64,000 nt of DNA. Source: Flagellimonas ochracea (GTDB taxonomy: Bacteria > Bacteroidota > Bacteroidia > Flavobacteriales > Flavobacteriaceae). The notes under the pieces are model-generated. The model did not search any database. It had not been told where the DNA came from and saw only the letters and a list, made by a program, of their open reading frames with translations. The stretch's first letter is position 1; every line of letters starts with the position of its first letter. The stretch spans positions 434,001-498,000 of the forward strand of contig NZ_JAAABI010000002.1 in the NCBI RefSeq assembly GCF_009903685.1, given 5' to 3'. The position numbers and the translations under genes are program-made. Of this stretch, positions 1-8,944 are shown piece after piece.

Positions 1-417
1 TTTGACCATAAACTTATTCCCTCAGGAGATTTAGTACTGGGAACCGTGGCCGAGGTGAAGACAAATATTGGCAATAATAACTTCTTCTTCTACCATGCAC
101 CTTCGTTGGGTGGAGACAATGGCCTACGCGGTTTCCGTGACGAACGCTTCTCGGGCAGGGCCTATTTTTACCAAAGCACTGACCTTAAACTCCGCCTAAA
201 ACAATATCTGACAGCTGTTTCACCAGTAACCGTTGGCATCTACGGTGGATTTGACTACGGAAGGGTTTGGGTGGAAGACGACACCTCAAACATGTGGCAC
301 ACTTCACAAGGTGGCGGTTTTTGGATTAGCAGCTTAAAAGCACTTACATTTAATATAGGCTACTTTAATTCAAGAGAGAGCAATTTGGTCCAAGTTGGTT
401 TTGGACTATCTTTTTAA
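1..417 (+). CDS. Outer-membrane beta-barrel protein, C-terminal part (surface antigen/BamA-like), partial
   Basis: The reading frame is open from base 1, so this is the last 138 codons of a gene that begins before the window. The visible part has alternating aromatic/polar strands, a glycine-rich turn with NGLRGFRDERFSGR (about residues 40-53 of the visible part), and ends in a terminal phenylalanine, as expected for the last strand of a barrel inserted by the BAM machinery. This turn and the C-terminal strand pattern resemble the D15/surface-antigen barrel of Omp85-type proteins; in this family the barrel is sometimes fused to a soluble N-terminal domain, which cannot be seen here. GTG at 46 is internal and not a start. 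Exact subfamily is uncertain. Confidence 0.75.
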   Translation, partial: FDHKLIPSGDLVLGTVAEVKTNIGNNNFFFYHAPSLGGDNGLRGFRDERFSGRAYFYQSTDLKLRLKQYLTAVSPVTVGIYGGFDYGRVWVEDDTSNMWHTSQGGGFWISSLKALTFNIGYFNSRESNLVQVGFGLSF

Positions 418-502
418 GATTTGATGGCTCAAGGGAATCCGTGTCATCCTTGATATTATTATGCAAAACCGCAAATTTTGCAGTAATTACACAAAATCTT
501 TG

Positions 503-883
503 TCAATCTCTAATTCTCCAAGGAGGATTCAATCTATGTTCTCCACCGTGGAACAAAATTAACTGATTGCCATCCATATCCTTAAGCCGTGCTTCTCGCC
601 ACAACCAGGGCTTATCATAGGGGAGCTCTTCGAACTGAACACCCTTTTCAATCAATTCATCTACTTTGCCGTCCAAATCTTCACACTCAAAATAAACATA
701 AATGCCATTTCCGTGAGCGACTTGATCAACTTTATGGATAGAAAATGTTGAATCCCCATCAGGACATTCAAATCGAGCATAATTCGGCAAAGCGTCAACA
801 ATCATTACAAGACCCAATTTTTGATAAAAGGGGACAGCCAAATTTAAATCTGTTGAGGGTACGGTTATTTGATTTAGATTCAT
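503..883 (-). CDS. VOC (glyoxalase/bleomycin-resistance fold) family protein
   Basis: This 126-residue protein has the length and layout of a single vicinal-oxygen-chelate unit: an N-terminal strand-helix module (NLNQITVPSTDLNLAVPFYQ) and a second module ending LKDMDGNQLILFHG. The family covers glyoxalase I, extradiol dioxygenases and drug-binding proteins. The metal-ligand set cannot be assigned safely, so no substrate is claimed. It is likely cytoplasmic; no signal peptide is seen. The next gene on the same strand is an SRPBCC protein about 90 bp away, and small ligand-binding proteins of this sort often sit together, but no pathway can be deduced. Confidence 0.8.
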   Translation of the reverse strand: MNLNQITVPSTDLNLAVPFYQKLGLVMIVDALPNYARFECPDGDSTFSIHKVDQVAHGNGIYVYFECEDLDGKVDELIEKGVQFEELPYDKPWLWREARLKDMDGNQLILFHGGEHRLNPPWRIRD

Positions 884-976
884 TTTTATCGAAGACTAAA
901 AAGTGTATTTGATTCAAAAATAAAAGTAATTGTGCGGAACACAAGAAGATTGTTTCTATTCTGCAAAACCTTTGGG

Positions 977-1468
977 TTATTTAAGGAACTTTTCCATTTT
1001 TTGGACCTTTCTTGGGTGGGGCCTGTCATATTCCACGTAGTAGGCAAAATCATCTAAAATATCGTCCCACATCTTGGACATTTTGTACTTCATAAGCGGC
1101 ACCATTAAGAAGCCCATTAGTCCTTTAGGAATCATTTCCAGTTCAATATGCACATCGGTTTGCTCTCCGGATGACGCTATAAGATTAAATCGATTGGTGA
1201 TGGTTTTCATAAAAAAAGGCAGCCCTTCGGTAACCTCAAGTTTAAGGGAGTGGTCGTCGTCGGAATATGCAATAAGCCTTTCTCGTATATTGCCCATTTC
1301 AGTTGTGCAAGAACGCTCATTACACCGCATTTGATTCTCTTCGAATCCCTCAGGTTGGGAATGATTGACAGGTGACGCCCATTTGTGTGGATTGGCAAAG
1401 TCATGGCCCAGAATGGACCAAGCTTTTTGAATGGGCGCATCAATCCTCTTTGATTTTTCTATTCGCAT
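977..1468 (-). CDS. SRPBCC family (START/Bet v1-like) protein
   Basis: A 163-residue protein beginning MRIEKSKRIDAPIQKAWSIL, the typical first strand and helix of the polyketide-cyclase/START fold, followed by a long antiparallel sheet and a C-terminal helix (LMKYKMSKMWDDILDDFAYYV). Such proteins bind hydrophobic ligands in a deep cavity; the ligand here is unknown. No signal peptide or membrane segment is seen. It lies downstream of an AraC-type regulator on the same strand (75 bp gap), so it may belong to that regulator's small transcription unit. Confidence 0.8.
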   Translation of the reverse strand: MRIEKSKRIDAPIQKAWSILGHDFANPHKWASPVNHSQPEGFEENQMRCNERSCTTEMGNIRERLIAYSDDDHSLKLEVTEGLPFFMKTITNRFNLIASSGEQTDVHIELEMIPKGLMGFLMVPLMKYKMSKMWDDILDDFAYYVEYDRPHPRKVQKMEKFLK

Positions 1469-1543
1469 GGATATTGTTTTTGATTACGACTCCAATATCT
1501 ATGAAAAAGCCCCATAAACAATTGTCTATCGGGTCAACATTCT

Positions 1544-2392
1544 TCACTTTTGGTTCAATCTTTCTTGGCTTGGAGATACCCCATAAGCTTTGTTGTAGGC
1601 ACGGATGAAGCCAGAGGTAGATGTAAAACCACAAGCCAAGGCGATTTTGGCAATGGGTTGATCATGCATTTGGACAAGTTCTTTGGCAGTTTGTAGCTTT
1701 TTTTGCAAGAGGTATGTTCTCGGAGGCACATCAAAATACTCCGAAAACCTTCTTTTAAAGGTGGACAAGCTCATATGGCACATGGATGCCAGTTCCTCCA
1801 AGGTCAGGTCGCTCAATATATTGGCCTCTATAATTTCTTTGAACTGATATTCAAAAGGATGGAACAAGGATTTTAAAAACGAACCCAGTGAAGGAAAAAC
1901 GCCAGTCTTGTATAATAAAAGCATTATCTCTTTTAGTTTGATTCTTACCAAATCATCATCTGCCAAATGGGGATTTTCAAAAAGATGGGCTAAGCTATCC
2001 ACATAGGTAGAAAAAATGGGATGCGGGTCAATTTCAGTAACATCAAAGTCGGTGACTTCAAAAGATTCTAGCGAAAGTTCAGAGGGGAAAAAGGCCTTCA
2101 CCATTTCTGGATAGAAAAAAACACCAAAAAGCTCAAGAGGACTGTCTTCTTCATGCGCGGAGGTGCTTTTTTCAAGATAATAATTGCCGCACTTTGCCAA
2201 CAACGCATTTTCAGGGGTCAGTGCTATGTTTTTAAGAGGTGTTCTAAAATTGAACCCTCCTTTTTTCACAAACATAAAACAGGACTCGTTTTCAAAGAAA
2301 GGCTTGGGTACCCTATGAAAGGGTGTTTCGGTAGACACGCTTTCAAATACCACTCGCCTGTTAAGTTTTATCTGCTTTGTTTGAAGCATCAT
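1544..2392 (-). CDS. AraC family transcriptional regulator
   Basis: A 282-residue protein. Residues roughly 190-282 form the two-HTH AraC DNA-binding domain: LTLEELASMCHMSLSTFKRRF is the first helix-turn-helix, and the second carries the family signature IAKIALACGFTSTSGFIRAY followed by YGVSPSQ. The N-terminal 180 residues are an effector/dimerisation part with no clear ligand motif. Two consecutive ATG codons (2392 and 2389) are possible starts; the first is used. Neighbours on the same strand are SRPBCC and VOC proteins downstream, which are plausible targets only by proximity. Confidence 0.9.
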   Translation of the reverse strand: MMLQTKQIKLNRRVVFESVSTETPFHRVPKPFFENESCFMFVKKGGFNFRTPLKNIALTPENALLAKCGNYYLEKSTSAHEEDSPLELFGVFFYPEMVKAFFPSELSLESFEVTDFDVTEIDPHPIFSTYVDSLAHLFENPHLADDDLVRIKLKEIMLLLYKTGVFPSLGSFLKSLFHPFEYQFKEIIEANILSDLTLEELASMCHMSLSTFKRRFSEYFDVPPRTYLLQKKLQTAKELVQMHDQPIAKIALACGFTSTSGFIRAYNKAYGVSPSQERLNQK

Positions 2393-2563
2393 TATTTTTT
2401 GAAGCCTTGCTAAAGTTTTCAGTGATGTGAAATCTCGGACTAACTAAGAAAACTTTAGGTTTCGTCAGTCCTTGATATAAGTCAGTTCCTTGTATGAAAC
2501 CTAACAAAAAGACCATTTAATCTTGTTTCCCTTCTTCTTTTCAATGAAAACCTTGCAAAAAAA

Positions 2564-3319
2564 TCACTTAAAAAGTATCGCAATAGCACCGATGGCAGTG
2601 ACAATCAAAATAAACCTTTTGTAATTCCGCTCGTTGATCTTTTTAACGATAAAAACACCGAAAAAGAGTCCAGCCAAAATGGCCGGGACCAATTTTAGGT
2701 TGATGAGCAATGTTTCGGTGGAGATGGTCTTCCAAACGAAAACGTGAAAAGGCAGCTTGAATAAATTGGTGATGAAGAATAACCATGCGGCGGTTCCCAC
2801 AAATTCATTTTTGGGCAATCGCATAGCCAAAAAGAAGATATTGGTGAAGGCTCCCGCCAAGTTGCCGATCATGGTACAAATGCCGGCCATAATACCCATG
2901 GAACCCGAAAAAAACCAGTGAGACGGGGTACTTGTGGATTTTCTTCGTTCCCACCAATACAGCAAGCCCAGACTGATGAAAATAACGATGACCATCCCCC
3001 ATTTAAATTCTTTTTCAGGTAAGTCTTTGCCAACAAAAACCCCAATAAGGATACCAAGGACCATCCAGGGCAGAAATTTAAATATGTACTTCCATTGGGC
3101 ATGACGATTGTAGTAGATAACCGCAAAAACGTCTCCAACCAATAACAAAGGGATGATCAATCCTGTGGATTGGCGAGCACCAAAGGCCAAGGCCATTAAA
3201 GTAACGTTGAAGATGGACATGCCTTTAAGCCCAGCTTTCGAAGTGCCAATCAAAAAACTGGCGGTAGCTGCCAAGAACCAGCCAAAAAGAGTTGGTTCGG
3301 AAGAAGAAAATAAGACCAA
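2564..3319 (-). CDS. Sulfite exporter TauE/SafE (TSUP) family membrane protein
   Basis: A 251-residue, very hydrophobic protein with about seven or eight transmembrane segments. It has the TSUP hallmarks in each half: a loop GTSKAGLKGMSIFNV near the N terminus and a second half with MIGNLAGAFTNIFFL. TSUP proteins move organosulfur compounds, sulfite or similar anions across the inner membrane; the substrate here is unknown. The start is a TTG at 3319: an in-frame stop lies four codons upstream and no ATG is near, so TTG is the best supported start. It is divergent from the symporter at 3395, and the 75-bp gap must hold both promoters. Confidence 0.88.
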   Translation of the reverse strand: MVLFSSSEPTLFGWFLAATASFLIGTSKAGLKGMSIFNVTLMALAFGARQSTGLIIPLLLVGDVFAVIYYNRHAQWKYIFKFLPWMVLGILIGVFVGKDLPEKEFKWGMVIVIFISLGLLYWWERRKSTSTPSHWFFSGSMGIMAGICTMIGNLAGAFTNIFFLAMRLPKNEFVGTAAWLFFITNLFKLPFHVFVWKTISTETLLINLKLVPAILAGLFFGVFIVKKINERNYKRFILIVTAIGAIAILFK

Positions 3320-3394
3320 AGCCGGGATTTAGTGTACAGAGAACAAAGGTATTTCAAAAAACTTTACCTTTAATCGCGTACCAATCCAGAATAA

Positions 3395-5197
3395 ATGGAC
3401 ATAAGAACATTAGACTATCTAATCATCTTCGGATTCTTCTCGCTCGTTCTCTTCATAGGAATCTACGTATCAAAAAAATCAGGAAAAAATACATCAGAAT
3501 ACTTTTTATCTGGTCGTAGAATGCCTTGGTGGCTATTGGGTTTTTCCATGGTGGCAACCACATTCTCCACAGACACGCCAAATCTGGTAACAGACTTTGT
3601 AAGAACGGATGGAGTTTCCGGCAACTGGGGTTGGTGGGCCTTTCTGTTAACAGGCTTGCTCACGGTTTTTGTGTATGCCAAGCTTTGGCGAAGATCCAAC
3701 GTGGCAACTGACATGGAATTTTACGATTTGCGCTACGGAGGAAAACCCGCCCACTTTTTAAGGGGTTTCAGATCGCTCTATTTAGGAGTGGTGTTCAATG
3801 TAATGGCGATGTCTGCCGTAACGCTGGCAGCAATTAAAATTGGTCAGATTATGCTTGGACTGGCACCAATTGAAACCGTACTGATAGGTGGGACCGTAAC
3901 TGTAATTTTTAGTGCAATAGGAGGATTCAGAGGTGTTGTGTACACTGACTTTATCCTATTTTTTGTTGCCATGGCAGGAGCCATTGGGGCCTCGGTCTAT
4001 TTGGTGAATATTCCAGAAGTTGGAGGTCTTTCCAAGGTTCTTGAAAACGAATTGGTACAACAAAAGATGTCTATTCTACCCGATTTTTCGAATAAGGATG
4101 CTTTGATTACATTACTTATTGTTCCCTTGGCGGTGCAATGGTGGAGCGCTTGGTATCCTGGTGGAGAACCAGGAGGGGGTGGCTATATTGCACAACGGAT
4201 GTTGGCCGCCAAAAACGAAAACCATGCCATAGGAGCGACTTTTTTCTTCAACATTCTCCACTATGCGCTTAGACCTTGGCCTTGGATTTTGGTGGCATTG
4301 GCCTCTTTGGTAGTTTTTCCAGATTTGGAAAGCATCCAAACGGCTTTTCCAGATGTAGAAGAAGGTATTTTGCGAAACGACCTCGCCTATTCGGCGATGC
4401 TCACCAAACTTCCCTCTGGGTTATTGGGGGTTGTGTTGGCCTCTTTGGGGGCGGCCTATATGTCCACAATCTCCACACATCTGAACTGGGGATCTTCCTA
4501 TGTGGTCAATGATTTTTATAAGCAACAGATTAATAAGAACGCTTCCGAAAGGGAATTGGTAAATGTTGGCAGGTTATCCACGGTGCTCTTGATGGTATTG
4601 AGCGGATTTTTCGCACTGAACCTGAACAATGCCACCCAGCTTTTCGACATTATCATAATGTTCGGCGCAGGAACAGGGTTGATTTTCATCTTAAGATGGT
4701 TTTGGTGGAGAATTAATGCTTGGAGTGAGATTGTCGCCATGTTCGCCTCTGGAATTATTTCTATTTTCTTTTGGCAATTTGAAGAAACACTTTTTTTAAA
4801 CGAAGGCGCACCTTTCCCAAGTTGGAGCAAGTTTTTGCTGGTAGTACTCTTAACAACGATTATTTGGATTGTGGTCACTTATATAACAAAACCTGAGGAT
4901 AACCAAACCCTCTACCGATTTTATGAGACCACCAAACCAGGAGGGCCCGGATGGCGCAAAATCAGAGATGACGCCGTCAAAGAAGGAGTATCATTGGAAG
5001 AGGAAGGTAAACGATGGACGGTTCCCTCCGGTATTTTGGCTATGCTCGTAGGTTGTGTGCTGGTGTATGGTTGCCTATTTGCTACGGGCAATTGGATTTA
5101 TGGAAACTACTCGTTGGCCATAGGACTCACGGCTTTGGTTCTATTGGCAGCATGGTTGCTGAAAATTATTTGGGGCAGAATGAAAAGTGTATTGTAA
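3395..5197 (+). CDS. Sodium:solute symporter (SSS) family protein
   Basis: A 600-residue inner-membrane carrier with around 13-14 hydrophobic segments. The N terminus shows the SSS pattern SEYFLSGRRMPWWLLGFSM, followed by STDTPNLVTDF in the region of the first broken helix, and a later GLLGVVLASLGAAYMSTIS segment typical of the conserved sodium-site helix. The family couples solute entry to the sodium gradient; sugars, amino acids, nucleosides and sialic acid are known substrates, and none can be chosen from sequence alone. The stop codon abuts the end of the convergent ribE gene with no gap. Confidence 0.9.
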   Translation: MDIRTLDYLIIFGFFSLVLFIGIYVSKKSGKNTSEYFLSGRRMPWWLLGFSMVATTFSTDTPNLVTDFVRTDGVSGNWGWWAFLLTGLLTVFVYAKLWRRSNVATDMEFYDLRYGGKPAHFLRGFRSLYLGVVFNVMAMSAVTLAAIKIGQIMLGLAPIETVLIGGTVTVIFSAIGGFRGVVYTDFILFFVAMAGAIGASVYLVNIPEVGGLSKVLENELVQQKMSILPDFSNKDALITLLIVPLAVQWWSAWYPGGEPGGGGYIAQRMLAAKNENHAIGATFFFNILHYALRPWPWILVALASLVVFPDLESIQTAFPDVEEGILRNDLAYSAMLTKLPSGLLGVVLASLGAAYMSTISTHLNWGSSYVVNDFYKQQINKNASERELVNVGRLSTVLLMVLSGFFALNLNNATQLFDIIIMFGAGTGLIFILRWFWWRINAWSEIVAMFASGIISIFFWQFEETLFLNEGAPFPSWSKFLLVVLLTTIIWIVVTYITKPEDNQTLYRFYETTKPGGPGWRKIRDDAVKEGVSLEEEGKRWTVPSGILAMLVGCVLVYGCLFATGNWIYGNYSLAIGLTALVLLAAWLLKIIWGRMKSVL

Positions 5198-5788
5198 TTA
5201 ATTGCTCAAAGCCAAAAGCCTGGCCACATATTTTCCAACAACATCAAACTCCAGGTTCACGATTTCACCCAATTCATATTCCTTAAAACGGGTGTGTTCA
5301 AAAGTAAAGGGTATGATTGCCACACTAAACGAGTTTTTGTCGGAATCGACAACCGTCAAACTCACACCATCCACCGTAATGGACCCCTTTTCTATGGTGA
5401 CATTATTCAACTCAGGGTCATATTCAAACCGAAAAAACCAGCTCCCTTCCTTTTGCTCGATGGAAGTACAAATCGCCGTTTGGTCCACATGTCCTTGGAC
5501 TATATGGCCATCAAGCCGGGCTCCCAATACTATGCCCCGCTCCAAGTTCACCGCATCGCCTACTTCAAGCTTGCCCAAATTGGTCTTGTTCAGTGTTTCC
5601 TCTATGGCAGTCACCGTATACGAATCTTCATTCAATGACACAACAGTAAGGCACACGCCATTATGGGACACACTTTGATCAATTTTTAGTTCTGAAGCCA
5701 TAGGTGAAGCGATGGTAAGGTGAAGATTTCCCCCATCATTTTCCAATTTTTCCACCCTGCCTAGCGTCTCGATAATCCCTGTGAACAT
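5198..5788 (-). CDS. ribE: Riboflavin synthase alpha chain
   Basis: A 196-residue protein that begins MFTGIIETLGRVE, the standard start of riboflavin synthase, and consists of two homologous lumazine-binding repeats. The first carries SHNGVCLTVV and the second GSITVDGVSLTVVD. The enzyme dismutates two molecules of 6,7-dimethyl-8-ribityllumazine to riboflavin and the pyrimidine precursor in the cytoplasm. Length is normal for the family. It is divergent from pdxA (58 bp between starts). Other riboflavin genes are not in the window. The name ribE is used here; some annotations use ribC. Confidence 0.96.
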   Translation of the reverse strand: MFTGIIETLGRVEKLENDGGNLHLTIASPMASELKIDQSVSHNGVCLTVVSLNEDSYTVTAIEETLNKTNLGKLEVGDAVNLERGIVLGARLDGHIVQGHVDQTAICTSIEQKEGSWFFRFEYDPELNNVTIEKGSITVDGVSLTVVDSDKNSFSVAIIPFTFEHTRFKEYELGEIVNLEFDVVGKYVARLLALSN

Positions 5789-5846
5789 GAATCTTATTAA
5801 TTGACTAATTTTGTAATGTAAAAGTAGCCATATCGGTATAGATTTT

Positions 5847-6899
5847 ATGAAAGAAAATCAAAAAATACGCTTAGGGATATCTATTGGAGATGTAAATGGA
5901 ATAGGATGCGAGGTGATATTGAAAACGTTTGAAGACGCCAGAATGTTGGATTTTTGCACACCGGTGATCTTTGCATCGAACAAAACCATCTCCCAACATA
6001 AAAATGATTTGAGCATCAAGAGTACCTTTCACGGTATTCGTCAGGCTTCCGAAGCCGTTGATGGTAAAATAAATGTGGTCAACGTTTGGAAAGAGGCTCC
6101 AAAAATAGAATACGGAAAAGCCACAAAAGATGGGGGAAATTACGCAATTAAATCGCTAAAAGCTGCCGTTGTTGCCCTCAAAGAGGACAAAATCGATGTT
6201 TTGGTTACAGCTCCCATCAATAAAAACAATGTGCAATCGGAAGAATTCAAGTTTCCGGGACACACCGATTTTTTGGCCCAAGAACTGAAAGGTCAGAGCC
6301 TTATGTTCATGGTTGCCGATTCGCTGAGGGTTGGGCTGTTAACGGACCACATCGCCGTTAAGGACGTTGCAGAATCCATAACACCTCAATTGATTCGGGA
6401 TAAGGTTGCCATTATGGAAAAATCGCTTAAGATGGATTTTGGCATACGTAGGCCCAAGATTGCACTTTTAGGAATTAATCCGCATAGTGGTGATCACGGA
6501 ACCATTGGCGAAGAGGATGATAAAATACTCAAACCAACCATACAGGAGTTTTTTGACAAGGGAAGTCTGGTTTTTGGACCCTATTCGGCCGACAGTTTTT
6601 TCGGCTCTGGCTCCCACCAAAATTTTGATGCCATTTTAGCTGCATACCACGATCAGGGTCTCATTCCCTTTAAAACGCTTTCCTTTGGGAAAGGGGTAAA
6701 TTATACGGCCGGACTCGAAAAGGTCCGGACATCCCCAGACCATGGAACAGCCTACGAGATTGCCGGCAAGGGAACTGCGGATGAAAGTTCTTTTAAGGAG
6801 GCTGTTTTTATGGCAATACAGATTTTTAAAAATAGGAAAGACTATTTGGAGTTGACCAATAACCCTCTACAAAAGCAGAAGGTGAAACGCGCCAGTTAA
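5847..6899 (+). CDS. pdxA: 4-hydroxythreonine-4-phosphate dehydrogenase
   Basis: A 350-residue enzyme of DXP-dependent pyridoxal phosphate synthesis: it oxidises 4-phosphohydroxy-L-threonine with NAD+. Family landmarks are the N-terminal ISIGDVNGIGCEV, the metal-binding histidine in FPGHTDFLA, the second in YHDQGLIPFK, and the C-terminal RTSPDHGTAYEIAGKG, which supplies the third metal histidine. Length is normal. It is followed by the YceD-rpmF-fabH-acc genes, but those have their own promoter at 6936-6965, so pdxA is probably transcribed at least partly separately. A -7-like box (TAATTTTG, 5806-5813) lies 33 bp before the start codon. Confidence 0.96.
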   Translation: MKENQKIRLGISIGDVNGIGCEVILKTFEDARMLDFCTPVIFASNKTISQHKNDLSIKSTFHGIRQASEAVDGKINVVNVWKEAPKIEYGKATKDGGNYAIKSLKAAVVALKEDKIDVLVTAPINKNNVQSEEFKFPGHTDFLAQELKGQSLMFMVADSLRVGLLTDHIAVKDVAESITPQLIRDKVAIMEKSLKMDFGIRRPKIALLGINPHSGDHGTIGEEDDKILKPTIQEFFDKGSLVFGPYSADSFFGSGSHQNFDAILAAYHDQGLIPFKTLSFGKGVNYTAGLEKVRTSPDHGTAYEIAGKGTADESSFKEAVFMAIQIFKNRKDYLELTNNPLQKQKVKRAS

Positions 6900-6935
6900 A
6901 AATTTGAAAGAGAGGTATAATTGTTGGCCGTGAAA

Positions 6936-6965
6936 TTGCACTTTTACAAATAAATAGTATCTTTG
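6936..6965 (+). promoter_or_regulatory. Bacteroidota-type promoter of the YceD-rpmF unit
   Basis: A TTG at 6936-6938 and a perfect TAnnTTTG box (TATCTTTG, 6958-6965) are separated by 19 bp, the spacing of the primary sigma factor promoter in Bacteroidota. Transcription would begin about 6970-6972, leaving a leader of about 40 nt before the ATG at 7011. This also argues against the TTG at 6963 being a start codon, because it lies inside the box. Confidence 0.75.
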
Positions 6966-7010
6966 CACCCGCCTTTAAAGGCTGGTACACAAACATTAAG
7001 TGTATACGCG

Positions 7011-7541
7011 ATGAAGCAGAAGGAGTTTTTTATTCCATTTTCGGGATTGAAGTTGGGAAAACACAAGTTTGAGTACGAAATTGACAATGCGTTCTTTGAA
7101 TCTTTTGAATATCAAGAATTTAATGGGGCTGAAATACAGATTGGCGCCACGTTGGACAAGTTGAGCAACATGATGGAACTCACGCTGGAAGCAATGGGAA
7201 CCGTTAATGTGGATTGTGACTTGACCGGAGAGCCTTTTGACCAATCAATAAGTGCAGAATTGCATTTGGTCATCAAGTTCGGGGAAGAATACAACGACGA
7301 AAATGAAGAAGTATTGATCATACCCCATGGTGAGTATCAAATCAACATTGCCCAGTATATGTATGAGATGTTGGTCTTGGCCGTTCCACAAAAACGAGTG
7401 CACCCTGGGGTGTTGGACGGCACCTTAAAATCAGATATTCTGGATAAGCTGGAAGAACTTCAGCCAAAGGAAGAAAAACAAGAATCGGAAAAAACAGATC
7501 CCAGATGGGATAGTTTAAAAAAATTATTAACGGACAAATAG
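7011..7541 (+). CDS. YceD family (DUF177) protein
   Basis: A 176-residue acidic protein of the DUF177/YceD family, almost always encoded just before ribosomal protein L32 as it is here (6 bp gap). The central VDCDLTGEPFDQSI matches the conserved region of the family, which in other bacteria reads VxCDRCLEPF; here only one cysteine of the usual set remains. A role in 23S rRNA/ribosome accumulation is known for the E. coli and plant homologues; the detailed role in Bacteroidota is not established. The ATG at 7011 is chosen because an in-frame upstream TTG overlaps the promoter. Confidence 0.9.
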   Translation: MKQKEFFIPFSGLKLGKHKFEYEIDNAFFESFEYQEFNGAEIQIGATLDKLSNMMELTLEAMGTVNVDCDLTGEPFDQSISAELHLVIKFGEEYNDENEEVLIIPHGEYQINIAQYMYEMLVLAVPQKRVHPGVLDGTLKSDILDKLEELQPKEEKQESEKTDPRWDSLKKLLTDK

Positions 7542-7547
7542 GTTACA

Positions 7548-7748
7548 ATGGCACATCCTAAAAGAAAAATATCAAAAACCAGAAGGGACAAAAGAAGAAC
7601 CCACTACAAGGCCACCATGCCCACCATTGCCAAAGACTCGGTGACCGGGGAAATGCATCTGTACCACAGAGCACATTGGCACGAAGGAAAACTATATTAC
7701 AGAGGTCAGGTTTTGATTGACAAAACAGAAGAGGAAACTGCGGCTTAA
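7548..7748 (+). CDS. rpmF: 50S ribosomal protein L32
   Basis: A 66-residue basic protein starting [20 protein letters not shown], the diagnostic N terminus of L32, which binds 23S rRNA in the large subunit. The C-terminal half has no cysteines, so this is the zinc-free form of L32: the CxxC zinc knuckle of the other form is replaced by ordinary residues around [18 protein letters not shown]. It is co-transcribed with the YceD gene and followed by an intrinsic terminator at 7772-7804. Confidence 0.98.
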   Translation: MAHPKRKISKTRRDKRRTHYKATMPTIAKDSVTGEMHLYHRAHWHEGKLYYRGQVLIDKTEEETAA

Positions 7749-7771
7749 CCATCGCCATTTCTTAACGAACC

Positions 7772-7804
7772 AACTCCCGTTACAACTTAAACGGGAGTTT
7801 TTTT
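7772..7804 (+). terminator. Intrinsic terminator after rpmF
   Basis: A 10-bp perfect stem (AACTCCCGTT at 7772-7781 with AACGGGAGTT at 7790-7799), an 8-nt loop, and a run of T at 7798-7804. It separates the YceD-rpmF unit from fabH. Confidence 0.85.
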
Positions 7805-7922
7805 ATGGACTAATGTTAATTTTTAAAAACAAGCCCACTTTGATAAAAAAGTCATATAAAATGACTAATTTTCACCGCTTTTGGGTCAAATTTTAAAGTT
7901 TTTGACAAAAAAAGACACTCTT

Positions 7923-8921
7923 ATGAAAAAAACAACGGCAGCGATTACAGCTGTGGGGAGCTACGTTCCAGATTTTGTGCTGTCCAACAAAGTACTGGAA
8001 ACCATGGTAGACACCAATGATGAGTGGATTACCACCCGCACCGGAATAAAGGAACGTAGAATACTAAAAAAAGAGGGTGAAGGAACATCTTATTTGGCCA
8101 TAAAAGCAGCCGAAGATTTGATAAAAAAAAGTGGGGTTGACCCTGCGGAGATTGATTTTGTTCTGGTAGCGACCGCCACTCCCGATCTTCCTGTAGCAGC
8201 GACTGCGGCGTATGTAGCTTCAGAAATTGGTGCGGTAAACGCTTTTTCGTACGATCTTCAAGCGGCTTGTTCCAGTTTTTTGTATGGAATGTCCACAGCA
8301 GCGAGTTACATTGAATCTGGTAGATATAAAAAGATACTGCTCATCGGTGCGGACAAGATGTCTTCCATTATTGATTATACCGATCGTACCACGTGTATTA
8401 TTTTTGGTGATGGTGCAGGAGCGGTGTTATTTGAGCCAAACGAAGAGGGATTGGGGCTTCAGGATGAATACTTGAGGACGGATGGCGTTGGCAGACAGTT
8501 TCTTAAAATTGAGGCCGGGGGCTCTATGTTGCCAGCATCCGAAGAAACCGTCAAAAACAAACAACACTATGTGTTTCAGGATGGAAAATCGGTCTTTAAG
8601 TTTGCTGTTTCCAATATGGCAGATGTCTCAGCTTTGGTAATGGAGCGCAACAATCTTACCCAGGAAGATGTGCAATGGTTGGTGCCTCATCAGGCCAATA
8701 AAAGAATTATTGATGCTACGGCCAAAAGAATGGGGTTGGAACCCGAAAAGGTAATGATCAATATAGACCGATACGGTAATACGACCTCGGCCACTTTACC
8801 TTTGTTGCTGAGTGATTATGAGAAACAATTGAAAAAAGGAGATAATTTAATTTTTGCCGCTTTCGGTGGTGGCTTTACTTGGGGAGCCATTTATTTGAAA
8901 TGGGCCTACAATTCTAAATAA
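7923..8921 (+). CDS. fabH: Beta-ketoacyl-ACP synthase III
   Basis: A 332-residue enzyme that starts fatty acid synthesis by condensing acetyl-CoA (or another acyl-CoA) with malonyl-ACP. The catalytic triad is visible: Cys116 in [11 protein letters not shown], His in [11 protein letters not shown] (about residue 258) and Asn in [10 protein letters not shown] (about 288). The ATG at 7923 gives the standard N terminus [17 protein letters not shown]; an upstream in-frame start at 7881 would add 14 residues of unlikely sequence. It is followed by accB (23 bp) and accC, forming a lipid-initiation cluster. In many bacteria plsX lies between rpmF and fabH; it is absent here. Confidence 0.96.
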   Translation: MKKTTAAITAVGSYVPDFVLSNKVLETMVDTNDEWITTRTGIKERRILKKEGEGTSYLAIKAAEDLIKKSGVDPAEIDFVLVATATPDLPVAATAAYVASEIGAVNAFSYDLQAACSSFLYGMSTAASYIESGRYKKILLIGADKMSSIIDYTDRTTCIIFGDGAGAVLFEPNEEGLGLQDEYLRTDGVGRQFLKIEAGGSMLPASEETVKNKQHYVFQDGKSVFKFAVSNMADVSALVMERNNLTQEDVQWLVPHQANKRIIDATAKRMGLEPEKVMINIDRYGNTTSATLPLLLSDYEKQLKKGDNLIFAAFGGGFTWGAIYLKWAYNSK

Positions 8922-8944
8922 CGAAACTAACTAAATCATATTCC

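Noticed and set aside
463-481. Hairpin GCAAAA/TTTTGC after the outer-membrane gene as a terminator
   Set aside because: Short AT-rich stem and no T tract.
1074-1334. Plus-strand ORF opposite the SRPBCC gene
   Set aside because: Low-complexity shadow frame; the minus-strand gene has clear fold motifs.
6963-7010. Upstream TTG start for the YceD gene
   Set aside because: It lies inside the -7 promoter box; ATG 7011 gives the family N terminus.
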